Of a stretch of DNA of 64,000 nucleotides, positions 26,894 through 35,430 are shown in pieces (the stretch's first letter is position 1; the number at the start of each line of letters is the position of its first letter). This DNA comes from Rummeliibacillus pycnus_B (GTDB lineage: Bacteria > Bacillota > Bacilli > Bacillales_A > Planococcaceae): assembly GCF_050459865.1 (NCBI RefSeq), contig NZ_JBCMNM010000015.1, positions 1 to 64,000 of the forward strand. Direction: 5' to 3'. The translations under genes and the position numbers were made by a program. A model generated the notes under the pieces. That model was not told the DNA's origin and searched no databases. It worked only from the letters and a program-made list of their open reading frames with translations.

Positions 26894-28367
26894 CTAACTG
26901 ACTGACAAAATTTGAATAAGCAATATTTGCTATATACGGTGAGTGAGTTGCAATTAAAAACTGATTATCTTGTATTTCTAATAACTGACTTAATAACTTA
27001 TGTTGCCAAGAAATATGAAGTGACAATTCTGGTTCATCAATTATAACCAAAGGCTTAAAGGAATTTTTCTTGATTGTTAGACCAATATATGAGAAAAGCG
27101 TAACTAGCTGCTTCTCACCGGTGGATAGGCTAGTAAAATTTCGGGATAAAGAAATATTAAAATTTCTCTCATTAAATTCTAAAATTAATCTTTCCTTAAA
27201 GAATTTATCAAATGCATTTTGAAGTTGTCTAAACGGTTCTAATATTTTTTCTTGATTATTTAAATGTTCCCTATATAATGTAATTAAATTTATAATAAAA
27301 TTCTCTTCATTACCAATCGATTTAAAAGATTCAAGTATAAACTCTTTTATAATTTTATCTATCTTTCTATTTACTGAATCCTTTTCCTTTTGTTTAAATT
27401 CAGTGTTTATCTCTACTTTTAAACTACCAGCTGCATCATCAGATAGTTTTTGTATGCTTTTTTTCTTATCAAAATATCCTACAATTTCAGATTTATCTAA
27501 TTGGTCTTTAATCCCCAATTTATCTGACAACTGAATTAAATCATCAGCTGCACTTTCAAATAAAGACTGTTTTTCTACTTTCTTTTTATTAGTATAATTA
27601 GAATCTTTATAAATACTTTCAATAATATTTTTTATAAACTTTTTCATAAGCCCATTTAATCCTTCTGAATTAAATTCACGAATCTTTTCTGAATAATTAT
27701 TAAATATAACTTCTATATCATCGTCTCCGACTCCAATGACTCTTCTATCATTTTGAAGATTACTTAATATCTTATTTGTTTCAATTATTTTCTTGTATGG
27801 ATGAATGTAATCTTTAAAATAATTTATCTCCAATAAATCCTCTATATCTTTATCAATTCTTCTATAAGTAGGAAAATATAATAATGCCTCTTTAATTTCA
27901 TTTATTATTTCAAATTGTGGGTTTTCATCTATTAAATCATTTAATTTCTCATATGTATTTCTGGTTTCTTCTTTGTCGGCTGATCTTCCTAGGAGATAAA
28001 TATATTCATTACCCGTAGACCATGTATTATTTTTCTTTAATAACTTACAAGATATTAGCTCATCTTTAAAAAAGTGATATTCAACCTCTATTTTATTTGT
28101 ATCAGTATTTTTATTTTTATTTTTATATTTATTTACAACTATTTTATTCAAATTTTTTTCATTTTTTAGAAATTCTATTTCAATTCTTTCAAATCTTAAA
28201 TTAAATAAGTCCTCAAAATTTCCAGATAAAGAGTTAAATAGACTATTAAGGAGTGTAGTTTTACCAGAACCATTATCTCCAGTTAAAATTGTTAAAACAT
28301 CATTAGTTTCTAACAATATTTCTTTCTCTTGATTAAATAGATTTATATAAAGACAACTTTTTATCAT
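26877..28367 (-). CDS. AAA_15/ABC-type ATPase, AriA-like (PARIS)
   Basis: This 496-residue SMC/ABC-like ATPase has Walker A at residues 30-37 (GDNGSGKT), the ABC signature SLSTGEKQLVTL near residue 410, Walker B LVIIDEPELSLHISWQ near 440, and the His switch IATHSPYI near 475. The middle is a long helical insertion (KKKVEKQSLFESAADDLIQL) likely to form a coiled coil. It is the first gene of the pair and overlaps the DUF4435 gene. RBS AGGGG. In PARIS the ATPase forms a scaffold that holds AriB until a trigger binds (known for the family). Confidence 0.78.
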   Translation of the reverse strand: MIKSCLYINLFNQEKEILLETNDVLTILTGDNGSGKTTLLNSLFNSLSGNFEDLFNLRFERIEIEFLKNEKNLNKIVVNKYKNKNKNTDTNKIEVEYHFFKDELISCKLLKKNNTWSTGNEYIYLLGRSADKEETRNTYEKLNDLIDENPQFEIINEIKEALLYFPTYRRIDKDIEDLLEINYFKDYIHPYKKIIETNKILSNLQNDRRVIGVGDDDIEVIFNNYSEKIREFNSEGLNGLMKKFIKNIIESIYKDSNYTNKKKVEKQSLFESAADDLIQLSDKLGIKDQLDKSEIVGYFDKKKSIQKLSDDAAGSLKVEINTEFKQKEKDSVNRKIDKIIKEFILESFKSIGNEENFIINLITLYREHLNNQEKILEPFRQLQNAFDKFFKERLILEFNERNFNISLSRNFTSLSTGEKQLVTLFSYIGLTIKKNSFKPLVIIDEPELSLHISWQHKLLSQLLEIQDNQFLIATHSPYIANIAYSNFVSQLGEIDA

Positions 28368-28408
28368 AAGTTAACCCCTATTCAAATTTTTGATTTTCAT
28401 CTAATAAT

Positions 28409-28437
28409 AGTATACTATCTTTTAATTGTATAGTTAA
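28409..28437 (-). promoter_or_regulatory. Candidate promoter of the AriA-AriB-like pair
   Basis: On the minus strand TTAACT and TATACT are 17 bases apart, 42 bases before the ATPase ATG. The -10 is good and the -35 moderate. Confidence 0.45.
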
Positions 28438-28487
28438 TATGATCCATGTATTATTAACTACTTTGATTAAAATAAATATTTTATAGA

Positions 28488-28522
28488 TAAAAAAGAAAGC
28501 ACCATAACTTATGATACTTTCT
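28488..28522 (-). terminator. Terminator downstream of helicase/GIY-YIG remnant
   Basis: On the minus strand AGAAAG-CATAA pairs with TTATG-CTTTCT, followed by TTTTTATC. It separates this transcript from the AriA-like gene. Confidence 0.65.
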
Positions 28523-28524
28523 AA

Positions 28525-28889
28525 TTATTTTTGAGGCTGCCAATAACTCTTTCATTAGTTCTCCTTGTACCACCATATATAGTGTTAAATAGTGGGAACT
28601 ATCTTTTTCAAGTGAATTAGGAATAGATTCATTTTGTTTTAGTTGTAATTTTCAGCAATCGTTCCAATAACACGATTTTGTGAATAGTTGGATTAATGCA
28701 CCATATTGCAGATACTTTCCTTCTTCTGAATATTTTACACGCTGTTTAAAACCATAAATTGTTTTATTATTTCTTACATTATTATAAAGTGTTTCACAAT
28801 TCGTTAAATTTTCTAGATGAATATCATTTTTGCTTCCTATAAATTACTTGATTTTCTTTGTTTAGAAATTTGTAAACATCCCCTTTCAT
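28525..28889 (-). pseudogene. Decayed small gene, possibly GIY-YIG nuclease
   Basis: Directly behind the helicase stop, ATG with RBS-like context starts GDVYKFLNKENQVIY, which looks like the opening strand of GIY-YIG nucleases (VYKFLNKxNEVIYxGK). The frame is then lost; a second frame continues IHLENLTNCETLYNNVRNNK and QRVKYSEEGKYLQYGAL, and a third reaches the terminator. At least two frameshifts are present. Naming it GIY-YIG rests on about 15 residues. Confidence 0.5.
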
Positions 28890-28891
28890 AA

Positions 28892-30850
28892 TTAATCAAT
28901 CATCAATCTTTCTAGAATCCATGCACTTTGTTGTTCACCATTTATTGTTGGTCTAGCATTATTTATTTTAAACGGAAGGTGATTGTCTTTAAAAAAATCT
29001 TTAATTCTATCTAATCCAACTGGGTTATTAGGGTGCTTTTTGTCGAGTTTCAAAGCTTTTAAATCATTTTTAATTTGTTCTTTTTGATTTTTCAATATTG
29101 CTATTTCATTAGAACCATTCAAAAGGTTATTAAAATAATTTTCAACGTTAAATAAGTCACTGTATTCAATTACAGTAATAATGGCTTTAGGATACATTTT
29201 TTGCAGCATTTGAGTGGCTAATTCAATAATGTTTTTGCTGTAATATAATTTTTTAAGGAATTTATATTTAGTTTTTAAAAATTTCATCCTTAATAGATTA
29301 AATCGCTCCCAGTCATCAACCTTGCTTTTATCTTTGAAGCCTTCAACTTTTTTAGCCGGATTATGATTCATTATGCTTTCAAAAGATCCGTATTTCTTCA
29401 TTAATTCGTTATAAGTATCAAACTCTTTTTCTATTTTCTTCATTTTTAGATACATGGATTGTTTTGTTAGCACTCTAAACACTAAATCCATGTGATAATC
29501 AGCTTTTTTGTTAAATCTTACACGACTTCTATATTGTTCAATGGTATTAGGAATTTCAGTACAATTAAAAGTAACTAAAAAATTTGTATCGGCTTGAATA
29601 TTGATTCCAACGTCCATAAATTTAGTTGTTGCTAATACATTGCAGCACATTTTTTCTTGATCGATAATAGCCGCTCTTATAGCTTCATCATCATCATTTT
29701 TATATTTCCAATACTCTTTATGAGATTGAGAAATTAAACCATTAGCTTTATACTCGTTAAAATCATTTTTTGCCTTTTTTATGCTTTCAATATTTGAATT
29801 AAGTTCTAACACTTTATAGCCATTTTCTAAGTGTTTATTTTGGATTTGTCTTAATTTATCCATGTTATTTACAACATAAATATTTTTAATCCTATTATTT
29901 GTTTTATCAGGTTCACGCAACTTATTAATAGGCTTATTTAGAAATTCTTGCATTTCATCAATATTATCAGGTGTACCTGTTAGAGCAATGATTGTACTAT
30001 TAATTTCATTTAGAAAATTCATAAATAAATAGCTTTTATAGTCATAGTCGCTATTATCATAAAGGCTATGAAATTCGTCTATTACAACATAATCATAAGT
30101 GCTTTCGATTAATTTATTTACTGGGATATCAAAGGAAATTTTAGCGTTGATTGATTGATACATACCGATTGTTAAAGTGTCATTAATCTTTATTAATACT
30201 TGATCTTTAGCTCCTTCAGCATATACTTTTATCAACTGTTTCCGTAATGTAGTCCTATTGCAAAGATAAAGTATTTTATTATCATGTTTTTCAGCATACG
30301 GAACAAGTTTTTCAAAAATAGCACTTGTTTTACCTGAACCACATTCAGCACCAATTAAATTTATTTCTGTATTCTTTAAGCCTTCTATAAATTCATCAGT
30401 GAATTGTTTTGAAACATAATCGTTTTTAACGGATTCAGTTTCAGATGGCTTTGTGTCACTTTCTAATTCATTTACATGTATTTGTTCAGATTTATCATTT
30501 AAAGCCGCTGGAAAGCCTTCTATGAACTCAAATTCAGATTCTTCAATTGGTTTATCAATTGTTTCAGATAGTGAGCGTATTTCTATATTTTTTACTTCAG
30601 GGAATCCATAAATTACATTAAATTCAGGTTCTTCAGGTGATATATCAGTTGTATCAGTTATTTTGTTGTCTAATAGTGCTAATATTTCAGTCGGTGTATT
30701 TTTTTCGATTACAAATGAGCCATTATTAATATTTTCTTTTGCTAATTCAATAGCTTTACATTGCCATTCTTCAGAACCATATAAAGCCGTATTTCCTTCA
30801 TATAAAAATTTTTGTGCCATTTCTTCGATCATATAATCAATGTAATTCAT
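28892..30850 (-). CDS. SF2-type helicase, probable element replication protein
   Basis: This 652-residue protein has an SF2-like helicase core: Walker A GAECGSGKT (167-175), motif Ia LYLCNRTTLRKQLI, motif II VVIDEFHSL, motif III ALTGTP, TTKFMDVGIN and the arginine motif QYRSRVRF. The N-terminal 150 residues are acidic and hold a duplicated motif, EPEFNVIYGFP (74-84) and ESEFEFIEGFP (104-114). The layout resembles replication-origin-binding helicases of mobile elements. The gene starts next to the 56-bp iteron-like repeats at 30911-31100, which supports a replication role (inference). RBS AGGAGA. Confidence 0.75.
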   Translation of the reverse strand: MNYIDYMIEEMAQKFLYEGNTALYGSEEWQCKAIELAKENINNGSFVIEKNTPTEILALLDNKITDTTDISPEEPEFNVIYGFPEVKNIEIRSLSETIDKPIEESEFEFIEGFPAALNDKSEQIHVNELESDTKPSETESVKNDYVSKQFTDEFIEGLKNTEINLIGAECGSGKTSAIFEKLVPYAEKHDNKILYLCNRTTLRKQLIKVYAEGAKDQVLIKINDTLTIGMYQSINAKISFDIPVNKLIESTYDYVVIDEFHSLYDNSDYDYKSYLFMNFLNEINSTIIALTGTPDNIDEMQEFLNKPINKLREPDKTNNRIKNIYVVNNMDKLRQIQNKHLENGYKVLELNSNIESIKKAKNDFNEYKANGLISQSHKEYWKYKNDDDEAIRAAIIDQEKMCCNVLATTKFMDVGINIQADTNFLVTFNCTEIPNTIEQYRSRVRFNKKADYHMDLVFRVLTKQSMYLKMKKIEKEFDTYNELMKKYGSFESIMNHNPAKKVEGFKDKSKVDDWERFNLLRMKFLKTKYKFLKKLYYSKNIIELATQMLQKMYPKAIITVIEYSDLFNVENYFNNLLNGSNEIAILKNQKEQIKNDLKALKLDKKHPNNPVGLDRIKDFFKDNHLPFKINNARPTINGEQQSAWILERLMID

Positions 30851-30910
30851 TATTTATTATCTCCTATACCTTGTAATTTTGAATTTGTACTAAGGTTATA
30901 GGCCGTTTAT

Positions 30911-31100
30911 CTGCATTTGTAAAAGAAATTTAATAAAAAAATGTGCAAATATCTATATATGTAGTTATTGCTCAAAATTTTACTAAGTAAAAAAGTGAGC
31001 GGATATTAAATAGTAATAGAGTGTTGCTCAATTATTTGCTTAAGTAAAAAAATGTGCGGATACTTATATTAATTAGTATTTTCTCAAAAAATTACTTACG
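30911..31100. repeat. 56-bp iteron-like direct repeats
   Basis: TTGCTCA at 30968 and 31024 and TTTCTCA at 31080 are spaced exactly 56 bases. Within each unit a second block recurs: 'aaaaaaatgtgcaaatatc', 'aaaaaagtgagcggatatt' and 'aaaaaaatgtgcggatact'. About 3.4 units are present, immediately upstream of the helicase gene, as expected for a replication origin or autoregulatory site. Confidence 0.7.
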
Positions 31101-31102
31101 TG

Positions 31103-31206
31103 AACAAACTTTAGTTTGTGAACAGGACATGCAATAGCATGAACATTTAATCACTAATAATAAATAGATTAGTTATTGCACTATCGCAACGTGTTACAAG
31201 TAACAC
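31103..31206. other. Cluster of short palindromes, candidate origin region
   Basis: Next to the iterons: ACAAACT-tt-AGTTTGT (31104-31119), CATGC-aata-GCATG (about 31127-31140) and GTGTTAC-aa-GTAACAC (31191-31206). They sit between the repeats and the next reading frame. No gene is visible in 31101-31272. Confidence 0.5.
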
Positions 31207-31272
31207 TTGTGCTCACTGCCTTTTGACTAATGCAGCTATCGCTACATCAGCCAAAAGATTTTTCTTAAAGTT

Positions 31273-31509
31273 ATGTATAGATTAGTATTAAGGTATACAT
31301 CATTAAGAGGTGCTAAAATTTGGACAAACATTGTTTACATGATATTTACAATAATGGTATTAGATGTTATGGGGTTTGCTATATTCGGAAAGGAAAAAGA
31401 TTTTAAGAATCTTTATACAGGTGGTTCTTCCAGTTTAATTGAACTGATATTCGACCTCACCTTCCACTTATCTCCATTATTAATAAAAAGAATTCTAACC
31501 TTTTTTTAG
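31273..31509 (+). CDS. Doubtful 78-residue membrane-type reading frame
   Basis: A 78-codon frame with one or two hydrophobic segments (NIVYMIFTIMVLDVMGFAIF). No SD precedes the ATG and I recognise no family. It may be real but small, or chance. Confidence 0.3.
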   Translation: MYRLVLRYTSLRGAKIWTNIVYMIFTIMVLDVMGFAIFGKEKDFKNLYTGGSSSLIELIFDLTFHLSPLLIKRILTFF

Positions 31510-31684
31510 TTTAATTACTGCGTTATTATTTATAATGTGTTTATATTTTTATAATTTTGGATAGTGATATTTTCGTCTACCAATTTCATGCTATAATAAT
31601 AGAAACATCAATCCTTTTTAAATTTTATTATATTGAATTTATACAGAGCGTTTAAATACGCCATTATTAGAAAGGATTTGATTG

Positions 31685-31846
31685 ATGATGAAAAATATTG
31701 ATGAAATTATGGAAGAAATCAACAAATTAAAGCCTGATATGAGGGGTATTCTTTTGAATAGAATTTCAATTGAATATTTCGGCATTGATAGACGTTCTAA
31801 AGAAGAAAAATTAAGAGAAGAAAAATTTCTAAAGGGTAGCTTATAA
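31685..31846 (+). CDS. Small helical protein of the element
   Basis: This 53-residue, highly charged protein starts MMKNIDEIMEEINKL and ends REEKFLKGSL. It has a good RBS (AGAAAGGATTTG) and its stop lies inside a clear terminator hairpin, so it is very likely expressed as its own transcript. It has no recognisable family. The position between the candidate origin and the excisionase suggests a regulator or copy-control function (inference). Confidence 0.65.
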   Translation: MMKNIDEIMEEINKLKPDMRGILLNRISIEYFGIDRRSKEEKLREEKFLKGSL

Positions 31847-31860
31847 TAGCTGCCTTTTTT
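31835..31860 (+). terminator. Terminator of the 53-residue gene
   Basis: GGTAGCT pairs with AGCTGCC (one G-T) around 'tataat', followed by six T; it overlaps the stop codon. Confidence 0.8.
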
Positions 31861-31939
31861 ATTTTCAATAGAATACATGAAAATTGTTTTTTCGACTTTT
31901 TATATAAAAATGTTCTTTTGAATGAAGGAAATATTGTTA

Positions 31940-31990
31940 TTTTCTTTTAGCTGGAACACTTTGTTTACATGTGTTGCAGCTAAAAGAAAA
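31940..31990. other. Long 20-bp hairpin in intergenic DNA
   Basis: TTTTCTTTTAGCTGgAACAC pairs with GTGTTgCAGCTAAAAGAAAA (19 of 20 pairs) around an 11-base loop 'tttgtttacat'. No T-run follows on either strand, so it is not a simple terminator. It may be part of an origin, a structured RNA or a recombination site. Confidence 0.7.
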
Positions 31991-32069
31991 ACATCAGGCA
32001 ATCAGATATTAAATTGATAGGTGATTATTTTATTAAGTCCTTTATATAGTAATTACTTTGTATTGGTAG

Positions 32070-32106
32070 ATTTCAACTGTTGAAAATCAACAGTTGAAAT
32101 TTTTCA
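32070..32106 (+). terminator. Perfect palindrome with T-run, end of a possible small RNA
   Basis: ATTTCAACTGTTGA pairs perfectly with TCAACAGTTGAAAT around AAA, then TTTTTC. No gene ends before it; with the 31940 hairpin it could delimit a small RNA within 31862-32106. The remaining bases to 32282 show no gene. Confidence 0.65.
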
Positions 32107-32282
32107 GTAGTTGAAGCAGTTTTTCCGCTTACAATTTTATATTACACACTTTATTAGAATTTTTTAATTTCGGATTTGCATGTTAATAACTAATAAAGTT
32201 CAAAAACTCTTTTACATTTTTGTTCAAAATGCCTATAACCCTTAATGTAATCAAAAACAAAGCAAATAGGAGATTTTTAATA

Positions 32283-32561
32283 ATGGAAATTAAAATTAGT
32301 TTAAAAAAATTAGCTACATCATTCAACTTGGAGTATGGTTTTATTTTACAAAAGTTAAATAATTTGATTAAAATTAATGCGGACATTGAAGAATTTATCA
32401 TTGATGTTAATGATGAAAAATATATATTGAAAGATGGCTTGATTATACTTTTACCATTTTTGAATTTAGAGGATAGTGAAAAAAGTCTATTCGCAATTTT
32501 AGCCTTAATGATTGATATGGAAGCACAAAAATTTGAAATTACTAAAGAAAGCACTCATTAA
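32283..32561 (+). CDS. Hypothetical 92-residue element protein
   Basis: This 92-residue protein starts MEIKISLKKLATSFNLEYGF and is rich in Ile, Leu and acidic residues, with FIIDVNDEKYILKDGLIILL in the middle. I chose the ATG at 32283 because AGGAG precedes it by about 10 bases. Its own terminator overlaps the stop. I do not recognise it; the LATSFNLEYGFILQKL segment could form a helix-turn-helix-like element. Confidence 0.6.
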   Translation: MEIKISLKKLATSFNLEYGFILQKLNNLIKINADIEEFIIDVNDEKYILKDGLIILLPFLNLEDSEKSLFAILALMIDMEAQKFEITKESTH

Positions 32562-32582
32562 TTTGGGTGTTTTTTTTTTTCT
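32550..32582 (+). terminator. Terminator of the 92-residue gene
   Basis: GCACTCA pairs with TGGGTGT around 'ttaattt', followed by a run of more than ten T. Confidence 0.75.
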
Positions 32583-32732
32583 AAATTTCTTTTTACACTT
32601 TTGGTTTTGATGCCTATAACTATTAGTACAAAAGAAATTAAATTTTCACTACTCAAAAGCCATAAACTTTATTGCTATTTTATATTTTATTATGACTTTG
32701 CTTCAGACAGTTTAAAATGAAAGGAACTTTTT

Positions 32733-33002
32733 ATGAATTCTAACACTCACACTCAACCAAATAATAACGATTTAGATATTTCAAAAGAAATGATTCTAGC
32801 TGCTATCAAAGAAGCTATTACATCTAATTTTGTATTTAATAAAGAATGGATGTCACTAGCAGAAGCAGCTAAGTATGCAGGTGTATCTTACAATACATTT
32901 ACGAAATTTCGAGAAATGGGATTAAAAGTATGTCAAGTTGAAGGAATAAAGCGAGTATCTCGTAACGAAATTGATAATTTTTTAGAAAGCCATAGCTTCT
33001 AA
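32733..33002 (+). CDS. xis: Excisionase (helix-turn-helix, Xis-type)
   Basis: This 89-residue protein has a winged-helix DNA-binding domain in its C-terminal half: MSLAEAAKYAGVSYNTFTKF and GIKRVSRNEIDNFLESHSF, the layout of phage and ICE excisionases. The RBS is AAAGGAAC. It lies 108 bases upstream of the integrase, the normal xis-int order, and should direct excision of the middle element. A truncated copy of its C-terminus occurs at 39183-39254 before the second integrase. Confidence 0.85.
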   Translation: MNSNTHTQPNNNDLDISKEMILAAIKEAITSNFVFNKEWMSLAEAAKYAGVSYNTFTKFREMGLKVCQVEGIKRVSRNEIDNFLESHSF

Positions 33003-33038
33003 ATAGAATTTGAAGGGGGGTTACCTTTCACGTCAATG

Positions 33039-33065
33039 TATAATGGCAATAGAGGTAATTCCTCT
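33039..33065 (+). promoter_or_regulatory. Integrase leader: -10 and conserved small hairpin
   Basis: TATAAT (33039-33044) is followed by AGAGG-taatt-CCTCT (33051-33065) and 'tcttttatttctt'. The same layout occurs before the second integrase (39292-39318). The hairpin sits at the transcript's 5' end and may act as an attenuator or mRNA stabiliser. Confidence 0.45.
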
Positions 33066-33110
33066 TCTTTTATTTCTTGCCCCTGCAACGTTATAAGAAG
33101 GAGAGTTATT

Positions 33111-34280
33111 ATGACAAAGAAAAAAACATCAACTATAGAAAGCTATACGCTTAATAATGGGCAAAAAAGATACATGTTTCAAATTTATATTGGCGTTGAT
33201 CCGCTAACTGGAAAACAAAAGCGGACGACTAGACGAGGATTTAAAACAATCAAAGAAGCTGAGTTAGCTTTAGCTCGTTTAAAACTTGAAATTAGTAAGG
33301 GTACATATCAAAAGCAACAACCCGAGACCTATCAAGACATATACGAGTTATGGGTAAAACAATATGAAAAGACTGTAGAAGAAAGCACTTTTGTTAAAAC
33401 TACTGTTATTTTCAAAAATCATATTTTACCTTCTATGCAAGATTATAGAATTGAAAGAATTACTGTAGACGTCTGTCAACTTCATGTAGATGAATGGGCA
33501 GATAAATTGAAGAAGTTCCGAATAGTTAAGTCATACGCTGCTAAAGTGTTAGACTTTGCTATCAAACGTGGTTATATTCAAACAAATCCATTTGCTCTGG
33601 TTGATATGCCTACTGCTTTAAAAAAGAAACAAGCAAGTACAGAAGAAAAGAAAGAAAACTTTTATTCACGCGAACAACTAATTGAGTTTTTATCATGTTT
33701 TAAAAAAGAAAATAACGTTAAAGCGTTTACTTTATTTCGTTTACTTGCTTTTAGTGGGATGCGTAAGGGTGAGGCATTGGCACTAACTTGGAATGATTTA
33801 GACTTCAAAAATAATAAAATCCGTATTAATAACGCTCTATCACGTGGTCAAAACAATAAATTATATGTAAAATCTACAAAAACAGGTGTCGCACGTACAA
33901 TTAAAATGGATGAACGTTCAATGGAAACCCTAAAAGATTGGCGTAAAAAACAAAAACAAGATTATTTAATTCTTGGATTCAACACTATGCGAGCAGAACA
34001 ACTTGTTTTCAGTAATGAACAAAATGAATATTTACAACCAACAAAAACACGTAAATGGATCTTACACGTACAAAAGAAATACAATCTTGATACGATTACG
34101 ACACATGGTTTACGTCATACACACTGCTCCTTACTTTTTGAAGCGGGAGTAAGTATTAAAGAAGTGCAAGATCGTTTAGGACATAGTGACTTTAAAACAA
34201 CTATGAACATCTACGCTCACGTTACGGAAAAAGCGAAAGAAGTGGCTATTCAAAAATTTGAAAGCTATCTCAACATTTAA
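33111..34280 (+). CDS. int: Tyrosine integrase of the middle element
   Basis: This 389-residue site-specific recombinase has an N-terminal arm-type DNA-binding domain (YMFQIYIGVDPLTGKQKRTT), a core-binding domain (about 65-160) and the catalytic domain with Arg in GMRKGEALAL, HGLRHTHC, LGHSD and the nucleophile Tyr in MNIYAHV. All catalytic residues are present. I chose ATG 33111 (AGAAGGAGAG upstream); the same start is conserved in the twin at 39365. It lies directly before an att-like site, and should recombine at the 3' end of ssrA. Confidence 0.93.
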   Translation: MTKKKTSTIESYTLNNGQKRYMFQIYIGVDPLTGKQKRTTRRGFKTIKEAELALARLKLEISKGTYQKQQPETYQDIYELWVKQYEKTVEESTFVKTTVIFKNHILPSMQDYRIERITVDVCQLHVDEWADKLKKFRIVKSYAAKVLDFAIKRGYIQTNPFALVDMPTALKKKQASTEEKKENFYSREQLIEFLSCFKKENNVKAFTLFRLLAFSGMRKGEALALTWNDLDFKNNKIRINNALSRGQNNKLYVKSTKTGVARTIKMDERSMETLKDWRKKQKQDYLILGFNTMRAEQLVFSNEQNEYLQPTKTRKWILHVQKKYNLDTITTHGLRHTHCSLLFEAGVSIKEVQDRLGHSDFKTTMNIYAHVTEKAKEVAIQKFESYLNI

Positions 34281-34331
34281 ACTATTAATACATTTTGACT
34301 ACTTTCAAATGATATTCAATGAAATAAAAAA

Positions 34332-34410
34332 AGTGTCAAACCCTTATATATCAAGGCTTTTGGCACTCATTGAAACCGAATGATCGTAATATACCGAGAT
34401 TCGAACCTAC
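34332..34410. other. att-like junction between the two elements (degenerate)
   Basis: The hairpin AGTG-CAAA-CCTT ... AAGG-TTTG-CACT (34332-34368) and 'cactcattgaaaccg' match the region behind the second integrase. After 'cgtaatat' the ssrA 3' sequence is altered: 'accgagattcgaacctacc' replaces 'ggagacggtgggagtcgaac'. It is the junction between the middle and right elements, apparently too diverged to be a good site. Confidence 0.65.
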
Positions 34411-34546
34411 CCTTTATTTAAATGTTGTAATATCAATATTAATTAAGATTTTTTAAGCTCTAGAGGAACCTCTGACTTCGTTCTTGACCTCGGTTTACTT
34501 GAATTTCATAACTATAATTAACTAATACACGATTATACCATTAAGC

Positions 34547-34575
34547 TTGACCCCTTATTATTATTCATGTATAAT
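34547..34575 (+). promoter_or_regulatory. Promoter of the methyltransferase pair
   Basis: TTGACC and a perfect TATAAT are 17 bases apart, 31 bases before the first methyltransferase ATG. Strong sigma-A match. Confidence 0.8.
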
Positions 34576-34606
34576 TCAATTAGATAGTTAATTGAAAGGT
34601 GATCTT

Positions 34607-35428
34607 ATGGAAAAAGATATTATATATAATGCTACTAGTGAAAATATGCATCAAATACCTGATAATAGTGTAGATTTAATTGTTACTTCTCCTCCATATA
34701 ATATAAATATCAATTATGGAAATAAAACTGAACAAGGGAAAGTTGTCGCTTCAAAAGGTAAAAAGTATTCAGATAATCTAGAAGAAGAAGAATATCAAAG
34801 ATTGCTTCAAACTGTATTTTCTGAATGCAGGCGTGTACTTAAACCCAACGGTTCTATTTGGATTAATATTAAAAATCGAACAAAAAATGGTATTGTAGAG
34901 CCGCCATTTTGGTTACAAAATCATTTTAATGATATGTATTTAAAAAATATATTAATTTGGAACTTTGATTGGGGTGGTTCTACATCTAAAAGATTTGCAC
35001 CGAGATACGAATATGTATTTTGGTATACAGCTAGTAATACTGAATATACTTTCAATCTAGAGGATGTAAAAATTCCCGCTCTAAATTACAGACCTGATAG
35101 ATATAAAAACCAATTGAAAAATCCATCTGATGTTTGGCGAATCCCGATGGTTTCAGGTAACTTTTTAGAAAGAACAGATCATCCTGCCCAATATCCAGAA
35201 AAGCTAATTGAAAGAATCATTTTGTCTGGTTCAAATAAAGGTGATATTATTCTAGATCCATTTATGGGTAGTGGTACCACAGCGGTTGTAGCAAAAAAAT
35301 TAAAAAGACATTATATTGGTTATGAATTAGAACCTGACTACATCGAAATTACTGACAAACGCTTAGATGTGAATTTCAAGTCAGCAAATATTATGGACAC
35401 TGAACAGATTGAATTGGAGTTTGATTAA
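34607..35428 (+). CDS. DNA methyltransferase 1 (N4/N6, beta class)
   Basis: This 273-residue amino-methyltransferase has the catalytic SPPYN motif (TSPPYNININY, near residue 27) before the SAM-binding DPFMGSGTTAVVAKKL (about 220), the order of the beta class that methylates adenine-N6 or cytosine-N4 in DNA. I chose ATG 34607 (AAAGGTGAT upstream); an in-frame TTG at 34592 overlaps that ribosome binding site. It is the first gene of a methyltransferase pair, with a nuclease gene facing it. The recognition site cannot be read from sequence. Confidence 0.9.
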   Translation: MEKDIIYNATSENMHQIPDNSVDLIVTSPPYNININYGNKTEQGKVVASKGKKYSDNLEEEEYQRLLQTVFSECRRVLKPNGSIWINIKNRTKNGIVEPPFWLQNHFNDMYLKNILIWNFDWGGSTSKRFAPRYEYVFWYTASNTEYTFNLEDVKIPALNYRPDRYKNQLKNPSDVWRIPMVSGNFLERTDHPAQYPEKLIERIILSGSNKGDIILDPFMGSGTTAVVAKKLKRHYIGYELEPDYIEITDKRLDVNFKSANIMDTEQIELEFD

Positions 35429-35430
35429 AA

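Noticed and set aside
30911..31100. CRISPR array
   Set aside because: Repeats are spaced 56 bp but are imperfect, only about three units, with similar 'spacers' and no cas genes; iterons fit better.
34380..34420. tRNA gene suggested by GGTAGGTTCGAATCTCGGT
   Set aside because: The T-arm stem does not pair and no other tRNA arms are present; it is a degenerate att junction.
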